In this document: piece by piece, positions 1-10,417 of the stretch
Layout of the letters: every line of letters starts with the position of its first letter
Numbering within the stretch: position 1 is the first letter of the stretch
Assembly (NCBI GenBank): GCA_014529385.2
Contig: CM043952.1
Coordinates: forward strand, 55,778,619 to 55,842,618
Direction: 5' to 3'
DNA from: Adiantum capillus-veneris
Taxonomy: Eukaryota; Streptophyta; Polypodiopsida; Polypodiales; Pteridaceae
Length of the DNA: 64,000 bases
Notes under the pieces: model-generated
What the model was told of the DNA's origin: nothing
Databases searched by the model: none
What the model saw: only the letters and a program-made list of their open reading frames with translations
Made by a program: the position numbers and the translations under genes

Positions 1-53
1 TACCAGCTATTCTTGAGTCAGGACTCACGTGAGGCATGGCGGCTCTTGCATGA
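1..53 (+). mobile_element. LINE copy 1, upstream piece
   Basis: In frame 1 these bases read YQLFLSQDSREAWRLLH, which matches residues about 401-418 of the nearly intact LINE A ORF2 (minus strand, 51321-54689). The reading frame resumes at base 594 after the solo LTR, so this is the left half of a LINE ORF2 interrupted by an LTR insertion. The element extends beyond the left edge of the window. The last five bases (CATGA) are one copy of the target duplication. Confidence 0.85.
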
Positions 54-593
54 TGTCACAAAGTGATGACGTGGCGGACAACAAAAACCCTAAAATTCCT
101 GCAAACCCTAATGTCTGCCAAAAACCCTAATTTCCGGAAATTGCGGAGGTAAAAAAAAAAAAACAAAAAAAGGGGAAATTTTGAGCGACGCAAATCTCTG
201 CTCTTTGCTATGATTTGGGAGAAAGAGAGAGAAAAAGAGAACTTGCTTTTTATTGGCTCTCATTGAGAGAGAGAGAATCTGCGTTTGCTTTTAAGCTTTT
301 GGGGCTCTGCTTTTGGGCATCCCTTGTAACCTTTAAATTGGTGGTGAGGGCCTCAGTTCTCAGAGCATCTGGACGCAGAGTCTGAGACTGAAACCCTAGC
401 CACTCTCTTGTACTTTGATCTGATTAATATAAAAAGAAATACCGAAAGGGGCGCCAATCTTTGGGGCCAATATCTCTAGGCACGGAATTCCGCCGGGCCA
501 GTGCAAATCTATTGTGATCTGTGAATTGTTTTGAAGTGGTTATTTGGTGTTGTCGCGGTTGATTCTTGACTTGGAGTGTCCAAGTCTGTTACA
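54..593 (+). mobile_element. Solo LTR of the G2/G5-type gypsy family
   Basis: The 540-bp unit begins TGTCACA and ends TGTTACA and is flanked by the perfect 5-bp duplication CATGA (49-53 and 594-598). It matches the 3' LTR of G5 (37490-38068) and, on the other strand, the LTR of G2 (7731-8380). It contains AAACCCTAA-type motifs near its start, a likely TATA or AATAAA zone near 426-436, and the shared LTR box at 434-469. No internal element sequence lies on either side, which is the usual product of recombination between two LTRs. It sits inside LINE copy 1 and is therefore younger than that LINE. Confidence 0.9.
434..469 (+). promoter_or_regulatory. Shared LTR box, copy 1
   Basis: Contains ATACCGAAAGGGGCGCC followed by AATCTTTGGGGCC, directly downstream of an AT-rich AATATAAA stretch. 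It is one of eight occurrences in different LTRs of this window. Its position suggests the R/U5 or polyadenylation zone, which is an inference. Confidence 0.6.
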
Positions 594-2838
594 CATGAGC
601 TGTCTCCCCCCTTTGCCATTACCTTTGCAGAGACTTGGGGTCAGTACGCATCATCTTTGTACACAGTTTTTGGAGAGCCGCCCCTTCCCGACCCCCCGAT
701 CCATGCCCACACACATGTGCTTTTTTCATCGCTGAGATGGTGAATAAGGCCATCGACAACATGAGGACTGGGAGAGCATATGATCATGATAGCCTGGTGG
801 CTGAGCATTTCATGCATGCCGGAGATCTACTAGCAGAGCTTCTAGCAGTCATGTTTAACCGTGCCATGTGTGAGGGCTTGCCTGATACTTGGAGCCTATC
901 TACGATTGTAACTATCTTCAAATTAAGAGACCCTATGGAGCCTGGGAATTATCGCACTATCATGATTGGACACACATTGGCACGGTTGTACGCATCCATT
1001 CTTGAGCAGCAGCTCAGTAGATGAGCAGAGAGAGAGGGAGTACGTGTAACTGGGCAGGCAAGGTTCAAGAGAGGTTTTTCTACTCTTGACCATATCTTGA
1101 CACTCAGGGCCATCATCGAGGAGGGCAGATCCCGTGGGAGACGGATCTATTGTAGCTTTGTGGACTTCCTCAAGGCATTTGACATAGTACCCAAAGCTAG
1201 ATTGATGTGCAGATTACAGGAGATGGGAGTACCCACAGAGCTCATTTGGGGGATCATGGCATGTACAGATCAGTAGTAGGGCGAGGGTCTCTCTACACCG
1301 GTTCACTCCATTATTGGGGTGAAGCTGGGCTGCCCGCTCTCTCCTACTCTATTTGGTATGTATGTGGATGAGGTTTCTACTACATTGAGAGAGATGGGGA
1401 TAGAGGTGCACCGTTGGCAGGGACATGGATTCCGCTATTGTTATATGTTGATGATATTGTGTTCATCTCCGACTCTCCGGAGGCTTGGATGCTCTGCATA
1501 GGTTTGCCCATGAAGTGGTTTGTCTGTCAACGTTGGTAAAACCAAGGTCATGGTATTTGATACCACCCCACAGTGGATCAGGAGGTCAACGCCCGCATTC
1601 ACATACGGCTAGGAGACTGTGGAATATACAGATGCTTACACTTACCTTGGAGTGGTTTTTAGTGGACCAGCATTTTCATTAAGGAGAGCAGCAGAGACTA
1701 AATTGACCAGAGCCCATTCGGCATTGGGTAGATTGGAGAGGATGTGTTCACAGGTTCAGTTTCAAGAGCCTCGGACAAAGCTCTGGCTCTTTGACACTTT
1801 GGTGGCTTTTGCATTGCTCTATGGAGCTGAGATCTGGGGGCCTTCATTGGATCATCACGGGAGGACAGGTCGCACTGATGGGTGGGGGTACATGGAGAAG
1901 CCCCTGGTCTCCAAATCTGTCTCCTTCATACACCGCGTATGGGAACTTCCCAGAGACAAATACGCCTGCCTTGCACTTGAGTCCTCTCGACAATTAGCCA
2001 TGCAAGGAGATACAGCATGTTGGCATGGGGAGATGACATCATGGTTCCAAGCGCATGGGTTCAGTATAGACAGATCAGCAGGCTCATTCGCCAGGACCTG
2101 ACTCAGCTAGACACCAGGAGGACATGGATACAGCCAGCACAGGCGCTGGGCACGAAGATGGCTTTCTACAGAGAGCATCTTCTCCAGCTTACGGCGGACG
2201 GTTTTGTGACGAGGCCCAGATACATGGACACCCACTTGTCTCATGGGATACAGTGTGCTATTGGCCAGATAAGCACATCTTCACACTAGCTGCGGATCGA
2301 CTGGGAGATACAGCGAAGTACCAGCAAAGACCAGGACATGCCACCTGTGTGACATGGAGCCTGAGACAGAGTTACACTACACATGCCATTGCCCCGTCTA
2401 CTACAAGATACAAGACCGCTACTGCTTGTTCAGAGGGGGCTTTAGACCACTCTCCACAATCATGAGGTACGAGAATCAGAGATGCTTGGGTTTGTTTCTG
2501 CTCGAGCTGCGCAGACACAGAGAGAGCCTGATGAGAGGAGAGGCCAGTCAGTCTCAGAGACACATCACAGACTTCTTTAGAGCAGACACTGGACACCCAG
2601 AAAAGTTACTACCACAGCAGATCTTGTTGCCTCACATCAGAGGCACAGTGATCGACCGAGCGACTGAGTTGGGGAGATCCACACGCCCATGATTGTGGAG
2701 GACTACACAGCATCGACGGGGGCTACATCAGAGGATTCGGATCACGTTGGCCCAACATGCACGACGCCCAGTCAGACTGTTGACCATGGAGGAGATTGAT
2801 GAGATCCGCCAACGACCAATGCTGGATCTCTTGTGACT
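594..2838 (+). pseudogene. LINE copy 1 ORF2: reverse transcriptase and C-terminal zinc region, decayed
   Basis: This continues the ORF2 cut at base 53. Collinear with LINE A ORF2 one can read the linker (WGQYASSLYT near 628-657), the RT entry region (GNYRTIMIGHTLARLY near 946-985), FVDFxKAFD (1160-1190), a GVKLGCPLSPTLFGMYVDE block (1317-1365), the degraded YADD region (about 1435-1460), YLGVVFSGP, and the C-terminal EPETELHYTCHCPVYYKI segment (about 2356-2410). The coding capacity is broken by several stops and frameshifts (for example at 1021-1024, 1276, 1499 and 2290). The C-terminal tail continues in shifted frames to a stop near 2836. No functional protein is possible. It belongs to the same family as copies A, B and E/C on the minus strand. 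Confidence 0.85.
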
Positions 2839-2997
2839 TGTGATTTAGCTATCCCGGCTAGCTGCTTAGTTTACACCTACCAGCTTAGGATTTCATAGTA
2901 TTCATTTTGTCGTTTTGTTACTCTTGACTTTGTATCAGATCCACCGCATTGTAACACTCTGGTCTCATAGGTCATTTTGGCCTTTTGAAGACGTTAA

Positions 2998-3000
<3 letters not shown>
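2839..3000 (+). mobile_element. LINE copy 1, 3' UTR and terminus
   Basis: This non-coding tail ends with TAGGTCATTTTGGCCTTTTG then AAGACGTTAACAT. The reverse complement of this terminal block recurs at the 3' ends of LINE A (from 50817), B (from 31281), E/C (from 38768) and, diverged, D (from 32928). There is no poly-A tail; the element runs straight into a (CT)n tract. Confidence 0.8.

Positions 3001-3077
<77 letters not shown>
3001..3077. repeat. (CT)n microsatellite at the LINE copy 1 3' end
   Basis: A pure CT tract of about 77 bp directly abuts the LINE 3' terminus. All three frames read as Ser-Leu repeats, so the small ORFs predicted here are artefacts. Confidence 0.98.
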
Positions 3078-3082
<5 letters not shown>

Positions 3083-4139
3083 ATTTATTTTTTTCATTGG
3101 GAGGAGGGCCACGAGGGGGGGGGGGGGATTCCTTAGTTTTTTTCAGATGTATACTGAATTTTGTGCCCAAGTTTATGTCCGCATTTGGACGCTTCTTGTA
3201 TGGGAGGATTTCCAAAAAATGCCATAAGTTTCGGCGCCCAACATAATTTTTTTTGTCAGAAAATGGACGTTGGTGGCTAAGCAAGGCCATCTTTCTTCAT
3301 GTGAAAACTTTGGAGCAGGGATGCCTGGTCTTGGGAGGGATGTATGTATGATGTCTGGCATGCAAGAATACCATTTTGTATTCCATCAAGGTGGGACCAA
3401 TGCCATGGAAAAGGAGGGATGCCTTTGACTTTTGGCACGATCTTTGGCACTTTCCAACCTAGCGCATAGGATCACTTGACTCCAATAGAGAGTCAGAATG
3501 ATAACAAAGGGGGAAGAACATCAAGTTTGACACTGGCCTCGAGACAAGAAGAAAACATTAGCTTTTATCTAGCAATTTGATACCGCTTCCACAAGGGGCA
3601 ACTTCATCAAAGCCACCACAATCAAATAAGTATCAAGCTTTCTCAAAGGAAATGTTTTACACTTGTGGTCAACTTCATTGCTTCATTGAAGACTTGGGTG
3701 GGTACCAAACAACCGTTTGCTTCCCTATAGTTGACACCACCATAATTATCTTGATATCTCAATTGCATGAAACCATTACAGTTAAAAAAAAATGATACCC
3801 TTCAGTTTTACAACCAAAACTTTTAGGCCGCTTTTCTTCCAATGGCTTCTTACTGATGAGCAGTCAACCTCAATGAGTAGATGGATGTTGGGGGTTGCCT
3901 CTTGACTTGAATAGGCATTGCCTAGAGCGAAAAGCTTTTACCATGATGGCCCAAGCACAGGATGGATATCCCTTTTTGCTCACAGGGGAGTTGATATTCA
4001 AGGATGAAGATTAACATGACAAGTCCAAGCACAAAAACCAAAAGTAAGTGAAGCTTGAGAAGAACAAAGCAGCAAGGGAGGAAGGCATGAGAAGAACAAA
4101 GTAGCCAGGAGAGGAAGACTAAGAAAGCAAAGACAAAGA
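3078..4139. other. Unassigned spacer
   Basis: I recognise no gene, LTR or LINE here. The stretch holds a G homopolymer at about 3116-3127, short AT-rich runs and only short ORFs without recognisable domains. It may be decayed sequence upstream of the G1 gag region. Confidence 0.6.
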
Positions 4140-5707
4140 AAGAACTTGTGTCTGGTCTTTTCGGGATGCAGCAGGACAACGAGTCTATAGAGCTCTACCA
4201 AGCATGGGGCAAAGTGAGGGACGAAACTCAGCCGTCGCAGGAAAAGGAGATTTCCCACCCACAGAGGTCTCGTGATGCTCGAGGGAAAGCCCATGTGATT
4301 GAGCAACCAGCAACGTCCATTGATCCCAATAAATTTTCTTTGCCTGGATAGGAACCGTTTTTGAATGATCAAGGGAGTAATCAACAGGCTATGCATCAGA
4401 TCCTTCCGTTGCCTACTTCATATCCTGGTTATTTTGGAGGTGGTTTAATGTTTCAAGCTATGGTTGGACCTGCCACAGGTTATATGGCAGGGAATGTGTT
4501 TGGGACAATGTAACCAAGCATGGTTAACCCTATGTATGGGAACATGGGTGTCCAACCAGGTTTCCACGGTGCCCATGGTCAATTTCAAATGCCTAGAACA
4601 CAATTTGGTATGGCTGATTTTTCGCAGCCATATGCCCAAAATGCAGATATGATAGGTAAAATAGGTGATGCGAGTGATGGAATGGACATTCCTGAAGCAC
4701 CACTTTTACAGGCACCTGATTATGACAATTTGAGTCAGCCTAAGGATTACAAAGAAGGTGGGCAGGGAGTGAACTTTGAAACTTTAGGAGGAACTGAGGA
4801 TCAATTGAAGGCTTTGACCTTCATACAGCAGTTTGATGCAGCTTATGTTGGAGGCAACTTCACAGAGTCTTCGAAGATACACAAGGCTGCCAATTTCTTG
4901 AAAGGGAATGCGCTTCAATGATGGACCCCATTGTTGAATCAGGGTCAAGCCCCTACAACGTGGGTCCAATTCAAACAGCTTTTTGCACCTGCATGGCTTG
5001 CAAACACTTTTGAAGTGGATGTGATGACAGAATGGCATAAGTTGAATCTTAAAAACTGTGCAAATCTTGAAGAGTACAATAAACAGTCGTGGCCCATATT
5101 GTTGCAAGTAACCTCCTATAGGTTTGTGCCATTGTCTATACAAATTGAGAAGTACTGTTGTGGATTGCCCAAGAAAATTAGAGACTATTGCACAAAGACT
5201 ACTGTCATGAATATGGAGCAGTTGATTGAGAATGCGAGAGTGGCCATCAATCTATCAAAAAGAGATTCCGATGGATTTAATAGCAACAAGAGAGGGTCCG
5301 ATGGCAAACAGTTTTCAGCCAAAGGTAATGTTGCAGCAAAGTCTTCTGTGCCTCCTACAAAGAAACCCTCCACTGATGAAGTTGACACGTCCAAGAAGCA
5401 GTCTAAACCTTCTTTCGGGCGAGGACAAGGACAAAGAAGGCAATTTTCTAGCAAATCTTTTGAAGAAAGGAAAGCTCTACGAGAGGCCAAGAAATTCTTC
5501 ATTTATGCAGAGAAGGGACATTTTGCGAATGCATGCCCACAAAAGAAGTCACAGAATAAGGATGACAAGTCAGAGCATAAAGGAAAGAAGCCAAAGCCGA
5601 GTGCAGGACTTGTCCCAAATTTGGTTGGTGACCAGCCAAACATAGATGCCGCGGAATTGTGCAGAGCTGGGGGCAAAGTTAGAGACCAGATAGTATTGGT
5701 TTTTCTT
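4140..5707 (+). pseudogene. gag: Gypsy G1 gag remnant
   Basis: Capsid-precursor remnant of a Ty3/gypsy element. The order matches the G4 gag on the minus strand (44381-45811): a Gly/Met/Pro-rich N-terminal part with YPGYFGGG and NPMYGNMGVQPGF (4425-4560), then the capsid-like block DYKEGGQGVNFETLGG (about 4747-4794), LKALTFIQQFDAAYVGGNFT, and QGQAPTTWVQFKQLFAPAWL (about 4942-5000). A Lys/Ser-rich linker leads to a damaged zinc knuckle KFFIYAEKGHFANACPQK (5490-5543), where the first two Cys of C-X2-C-X4-H-X4-C are lost. In-frame stops occur at about 4349, 4510 and 4919. The true start is not determinable. Confidence 0.75.
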
Positions 5708-6223
5708 TGATCCAAGAGCCCGTGCAAATTTCATATCACCAAAATTGGCATCAAAGTTGGGCATTCGTGCAGAGGAGATGGGTATGACAGGTGAAGCAAG
5801 TTTGCCATGCCCAGGTCATTCGGAGCCTGTTAATCCCATTTTGGGGAAAATTTGTTTGCATATTCAGAATTATGTGGATGCAGAAGAATTTCATATTATG
5901 CCACTTGAGGGTTGTGATGTGTTATTGGGTGTTAAAGGTTACATGCTATATTGTATACTTACAACAAAAAGATTACCCTTGTACATAGAGGAATGACTCA
6001 TGTCCTTGAAGTAAAGCTCAAAGGCGAGTCTGTTCCAGTTGTTTCTGCTTTTGCTATTTCATCTGTAATAAAGAATCATCTTTCTGCATACTTGATCTTT
6101 GCAAAAGAAGTACCTGAAGTTATATCTAATTTGTCTACCTTAGGTAAAGATAGGTCAACTTTTATGAGTGGCTTCAATGATTGTTTTTCGAACTCTTTGC
6201 CCGCCAAGTTACCTCTTCCATAG
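5700..6223 (+). pseudogene. Gypsy G1 protease and linker remnant
   Basis: Aspartic-protease-like segment. FFDPRARANFISPKLASKLG (about 5704-5763) aligns with FFDPGAKANFISPELAMKLG of G4, where DPG takes the place of the usual D-S/T-G. It continues to EFHIMPLEGCDVLLGV (about 5887-5934). A frameshift near 5940 moves the remainder to another frame (HVLEVKLKGESVPVVSA, about 5998-6048), again collinear with G4. Broken, no function expected. Confidence 0.7.
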
Positions 6224-7216
6224 ATCTGGTGCCACGTTCTAGTCCACCGAACAGGCCACCGTACAAGGTTAGTGCAGCCCAGCACAAAGAGATTATGGGT
6301 CAAGTTAACGAGCTTTTAGAGAAGGGGCTGATTCAGCCCACTTCAACCCCTTTAAGTTCGCTTGTACTCCTAGTGTAGAAGAAGGATAGTTCATGGCACA
6401 TGTGCATTCGCTACCGCACTTTGAATAAGAATACCATCAAGAACAGGTTCCCCATACCGAGGCTAGATGGCATCCTTGATCGGCTTGAGGGAGCGTCGGA
6501 GCGTCGTCGTTTACCAAGATAGATCTAAAGAGTAGGTACCAGCAGATATGCATTAGGCCAGAAAATGTCCATAAGACTGCGTTCAGGACAAGATTTGGTC
6601 TCTGAGTTTCTTGTCATGCCATTTGGTCTCTATGAGTTTCTTGTGAATGGGTACATTCTTTGATGACATGATTGTCTATTCAAAGTGTGAAGAGGAGCAT
6701 AGGGATCACTTGACCACAGTTTTCAATGAGCTACGCAAGAACAAGCTACTCATTAATGCGAAGAAGAGTGAATAATTTTTTTCCTTGGGCACATTGTTTA
6801 AAAGAATGGGGTACGCATGGATCCGTGGAAGGAATTAAGTCATGGCTAGACTTGAAGTCTGTACATGACATCTGAAGATTTATGGGCTTGTGTTCCTATT
6901 ACAAGAGGTTTATCCGAAGAGATTGCTTCTCCACTCCATGCACTACAAGGGAAAGGAGTTACTTTCAAGTGGACAGCCAAGGAAATTCTAGCCTTCAAAC
7001 ACTTGAAAAAAAGTTGACTTCAGATCTGGTAATCAAATTGCCTGTGGCCACAGCCTTGGTGCAATTCTACTGCAGAATGGCTGAGTAGTCGCATATGAAA
7101 GCAAAATTCTTTTGAAGACCCAAAGGAACTTGCAGGTTTATGAGAAAGAACTGTTGGCAGCAATTCACGCTCTCACTAGTTGTAAACACTGGCTGCTAGG
7201 GGCTGATTTTCAAGGT
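6222..7216 (+). pseudogene. Gypsy G1 reverse transcriptase and RNase H remnant, truncated
   Basis: RT landmarks can be read across several frames: NRPPYKVSAAQHKEIMGQV (about 6250-6305), LLEKGLIQP, a stop replacing part of LLVQKKDGSW near 6377, [20 protein letters not shown] (about 6400-6458), FFDDMIVYSK (about 6658-6688, the YxDD-equivalent motif), then YEKELLAAIHALTSCKHWLL (about 7139-7198) of RNase H. A partial duplication or deletion around 6600-6650 removes the FGLTNAPATFN block. Homology stops at about 7216 inside RNase H, so integrase and the 3' LTR are absent. Confidence 0.75.
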
Positions 7217-7730
7217 TGTATCCGTACGTATGCACGAATTCTATCCAAACAATACGGCCGTACAATACGGATCCTTACAGGGGTTTTTTTTCCCATGGGC
7301 TACACTATTTCAATCGATTAGGCCTCTTTTCGAAAAATGCCTTGCTGCAGCTGAGAGAAACTCGTTTTAACAGAGATACATGTACTGTGCAGTGTGTGCT
7401 CCTCTCTTGCAGGTGCCAGCTTTGAGTGCAGTGTGCGGTTGTACTACTTACTACTTATGAGAGTCACTTACTACTTATTAGAGTTAGGACTTTAGACTTC
7501 GGTCTTGGATTATCATGTTTCATTATGTATTTATTTTGATGCTCTTAGTTTTATGTGACCATGACAGCAGACATTTGACACTATTTGGTTGTAGACATAG
7601 GTTAGCTAAGCTCAGCTTTGTGTTTTCATTGTTCGATTAGAGTCGTGGACTCTAGTTTTTGGCATTTTTAATCGTCTATTGTTGATTTGCTAGTCTTTAT
7701 TTGAAATCTTGGTGAATGAATATATAAATG
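7217..7730. other. Unassigned AT-rich stretch between G1 and the G2 LTR
   Basis: No protein similarity is recognised. The text is AT-rich with a repeated TTACTACTTAT motif (about 7445-7480) and ends directly at the TG of the G2 LTR. It may be older host DNA or a transposon untranslated region. Confidence 0.5.
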
Positions 7731-7855
7731 TGTAACAGACTTGGACACTCCAAGTCAAGAATCTACCACAATAGCACCAAATAACCACTTCAAAACAGTT
7801 CACAGTTCACAATTTATTCGACACTGGCCCGGCGGAGTTCTGTGCCTAGAGATAT

Positions 7856-7890
7856 TGGCCCCAAAGACTGGCGCCCCTTTCGGTATTTCT
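7856..7890 (-). promoter_or_regulatory. Shared LTR box, copy 2
   Basis: On the minus strand this reads ATACCGAAAGGGGCGCC then AGTCTTTGGGGCC, inside the G2 3' LTR. Confidence 0.6.
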
Positions 7891-8285
7891 TTTTGTATTA
7901 ATATGAGTTCAAAGTACAAGAGTGCGGGCAGGCGCTCACACTCAGACTCTGCGTCCAGATGCTCTGAGTTGTGAGAGATTTGCTCACATATTTAAAGTTA
8001 CAAGGGATGCCAAGAGCAGAGCCCAAAAGCTGAAAATCAAAAGCCTAAAAGCTTTCTGCTTTTTTTTTTTACAATTTCTCTCTCTTTCTCTCTTGAGAGG
8101 ACAGTAAAAGCAAAACAAAAGAGCTCTCTCTGGTCAACTTGCGTGGCTAAAAGCAAGTCCAAAACAGACCCAAAAACAACCCACGCAAAAGCGAAAGCAA
8201 TGCCAAAAATCTGCCCAGCTTTCCGTGAATCGCGCTGGTGTCCGTACAGCAGGCCACGTGTCAGCCCGCCACATCAAAGCAAATA

Positions 8286-8345
8286 AGGGTTAGGGTTAGG
8301 GTTTCAACAAAATTAGGGTTTTCTATTTTTTAGGGTTAGGGTTTC
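8286..8345 (-). repeat. Telomere-like repeats in the G2 LTR
   Basis: Two short runs of GGGTTA units (the plus strand shows gggttagggttagggttt) are separated by a spacer. Comparable CCCTAA runs sit at the same relative place in the LTRs of T1, and AAACCCTAA motifs in the solo LTR at 54-593. Confidence 0.8.
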
Positions 8346-8380
8346 AGCAGAGCGGGCAGCCATGTCATCACTTTGTGACA

Positions 8381-8436
8381 TACCCCCCTCTTGAAAGCAT
8401 TGTAATCGCCCTCGATTATGCCTGCAAAACAGACTA
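8381..8436 (-). mobile_element. Gypsy G2 polypurine tract and adjoining internal DNA
   Basis: On the minus strand this reads GCTTTCAAGAGGGGGGTA ending at the LTR start, the element's polypurine tract. The next about 35 bp match the sequence just before the G5 3' LTR (37435-37489). The match to G5 stops at about 8436, where LINE L2 begins. Confidence 0.8.
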
Positions 8437-8740
8437 GGAGTTACAGACATGCTTCAGACTTTGTGGCCATTGGCCAAGTTTGCGGTGACACCTCCAGATA
8501 CAGCAGGATGTATACACATTGTGGTTTACTTCTTTGCCGATACGCAGTGCTTGCCATGCTATGTACACATTCATGAGGACTCTTGGACAGAGAAGATTGC
8601 TTTACGTACTGCTCGCTCTGGCACTCGTTGCAGTCACGCCTATCTAGAGGACGCTTGGATGCGGATTACTCCCCATCCAAGCCGGCCTCGAAGATAGCCC
8701 ATTTAGCTGCTGCGGCAGCATCTGTTCTCTCTTGCTCCCC

Positions 8741-9575
8741 ATGAGGATCGTCTCACGGAATGTGCAGGGACTTGATGGGCCCGAGTTTCAACGTCAGCGG
8801 GGCCGACTGCGTCAGGAGCTTTAGTGTTGCCTTGTGGGAGGAGAGATTGATGTCCTTATGCTACAGGAGCACCATCTGTGTGAGAGCCGCATTAGACGTT
8901 GTGGTCAGCTCTTGCGTGGACGTTATGATACTGTTTGGTCAGCTGCTTTTGGACCTGGAGGCATCCAGGGTGGGGTATGTATGACTATTGCGGATTCTTT
9001 GCAGCAGGCCATTGTGGACAGAGGGATTATTGTGCCAATTAGGGCTCAGTGGATCACTATGCAGGTTCAGGGTTGCCTTGTGGGCTTCCTGAACATCTAT
9101 GCGTCCGATGTGGCGAGTGCACGAGCAGAGTTTTGGTCACAGATAGTTGAGTCTCTACCACAGGCAGAACACTGATGCATAGGGGGGGACTTCAACATGT
9201 TGGAGGACCCTTCTGACAGGATTGGTGGTAGCAATGCTACTGTGCATGGAGTTGAGCTGGCAGCTTGGGAGAGGTTTTGTATGACTGTGGGTCTCGGATG
9301 CGTGGCAGCACTCTAATTTTGTGAGGCCCCTAGACAGCCTAGCCTTCTCTCGTTTGGACCGCAGAGTGGGAGGAGTGAATCTATCGCGGATAGATCGCTT
9401 CTACACTTGTGACCATTTTAGTGACTTGGGTGGGACAGTTAGCATTCTGGCAGGGACTTCCTTCTCGGACCATGCACCAGTGATCCTCACAGTGGCAGAC
9501 AGGCAGAGGAGGGGGAGCACAATGCTTCGCATCCCAGAGAGGGTCTTGCTAGACTTTGCACTCAGAGAGAGTTGA
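8741..9575 (+). pseudogene. LINE L2 AP-endonuclease domain
   Basis: N-terminal domain of ORF2, which in active LINEs nicks target DNA. It begins MRIVSRNVQGLDGPEF (8741-8788), has a stop at about 8822, then reads in another frame IDVLMLQEHHL (Glu of the catalytic motif, about 8848-8880), GGDFNMLEDPSDRIGG after a stop (about 9183-9230), and SFSDHAPVILTV (about 9460-9495). These are the conserved endonuclease landmarks N, E, GDFN and SDH. Several stops and frameshifts disable it. Confidence 0.75.
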
Positions 9576-10417
9576 GGCTCTCTGGAAAGAGAGCTTGGAC
9601 ATGTAGGATTCTCCTGCTGACAGAGTGGCCTCAAGACTAGCTCAGATTAGTCGTTTCTTTCTCCAGGAATCTTTGGCTCGCCTGGCTGCAGCGAGAGAGG
9701 AGGAGCAGCGTCTCAGAGGGGGCATTGCTTCGTTGCAGAGGATGCAGGAGCAGCATCCAGACAGTCCTTGGTTGGAGGAGCGGCTACAATAGGCTCTCCA
9801 GGAGCTTGTTAGTAGAGAGGAGCGGCGACATGAGTTTGCCTTCCATCGATAGGCATCTCAGTGGACACAGGTGGGCCACAGAGTGACTGGTGCTTTCCTC
9901 AAGGCAGTGGGACCTCGGCATTCGCATGCCAAGGTCAGTCAGTTGAGGAGGCCCGACGGGTCAGTTGCTTTTGAGCCAGAGGACATGCGTGCAGTTGCTA
10001 CTGACTTTTACCATGAGTTACTGTTTGCAGAGCCTCAGTCAGAGCGTCAAGATACATGCAGGGAGCAGGTGTGGGCACAGATGCCTTGCCTTGTGACTGA
10101 GGAGATGCATCAGAGGCTTGAGCTGCCACTTCAGCTTGAGGAGCTGCACACGGCTCTTAGTGCCGTCCCCCGTGGTAGCTGTCTAGGTCAGGATGGATTG
10201 ACTCCCAGTTTTTTCTTGGAGTACTCGGACTTGCTTGGCCCAGGATCTCTGTAGTGCTTTTCAGTACATCTTGCACATAGGAGTGATGCCTGACAGCATG
10301 AGTGAGGGTCTGATTTACCTCGTTCCCAAGGAGGGTGTCTCCTTGGATGAGATTCAATAGTGGGGCCCCATCACCATCCTCAACTCAGCCTACAAAATTC
10401 TTGCCAAGGCTCTGAGT
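9576..10417 (+). pseudogene. LINE L2 linker region
   Basis: Connects endonuclease and RT. It contains a Glu/Arg-rich segment and an open run at 9871-10254 with VSQLRRPDGSVAFEPEDMRA (about 9931-9990), typical of plant L1 linkers, then SCLGQDGLTPSFFLEY (about 10178-10225). After a stop at 10252-10254 the RT entry motif reads across shifted frames (LIYLVPKEG near 10310 and ITILNSAYKILAKALSLRIQ, about 10371-10430). Confidence 0.6.

Larger units (their letters stand above)
7731..8380 (-). mobile_element. Gypsy G2 3' LTR
   Basis: A 650-bp LTR in reverse orientation: on the plus strand it runs TGTAACA to TGTGACA, that is, TGTCACA..TGTTACA on its own strand. It is of the same type as the solo LTR at 54-593 and the G5 LTR. 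On the minus strand it carries telomere-like AGGGTT-type repeats (8286-8345 on the plus strand) and the shared LTR box (7856-7890). A polypurine tract precedes it on its own strand (8381-8398), which makes it the 3' LTR of the minus-strand element G2. The matching 5' LTR is lost. Confidence 0.85.

Noticed and set aside
3116-3127. G homopolymer as a functional G-rich element
   Set aside because: A single short homopolymer with no repeated G-tracts; probably simple sequence or a sequencing-prone run.
2915-3227. ORFs with long Ser-Leu repeats over the CT tract
   Set aside because: They are only translations of the (CT)n microsatellite, which is open in every frame.
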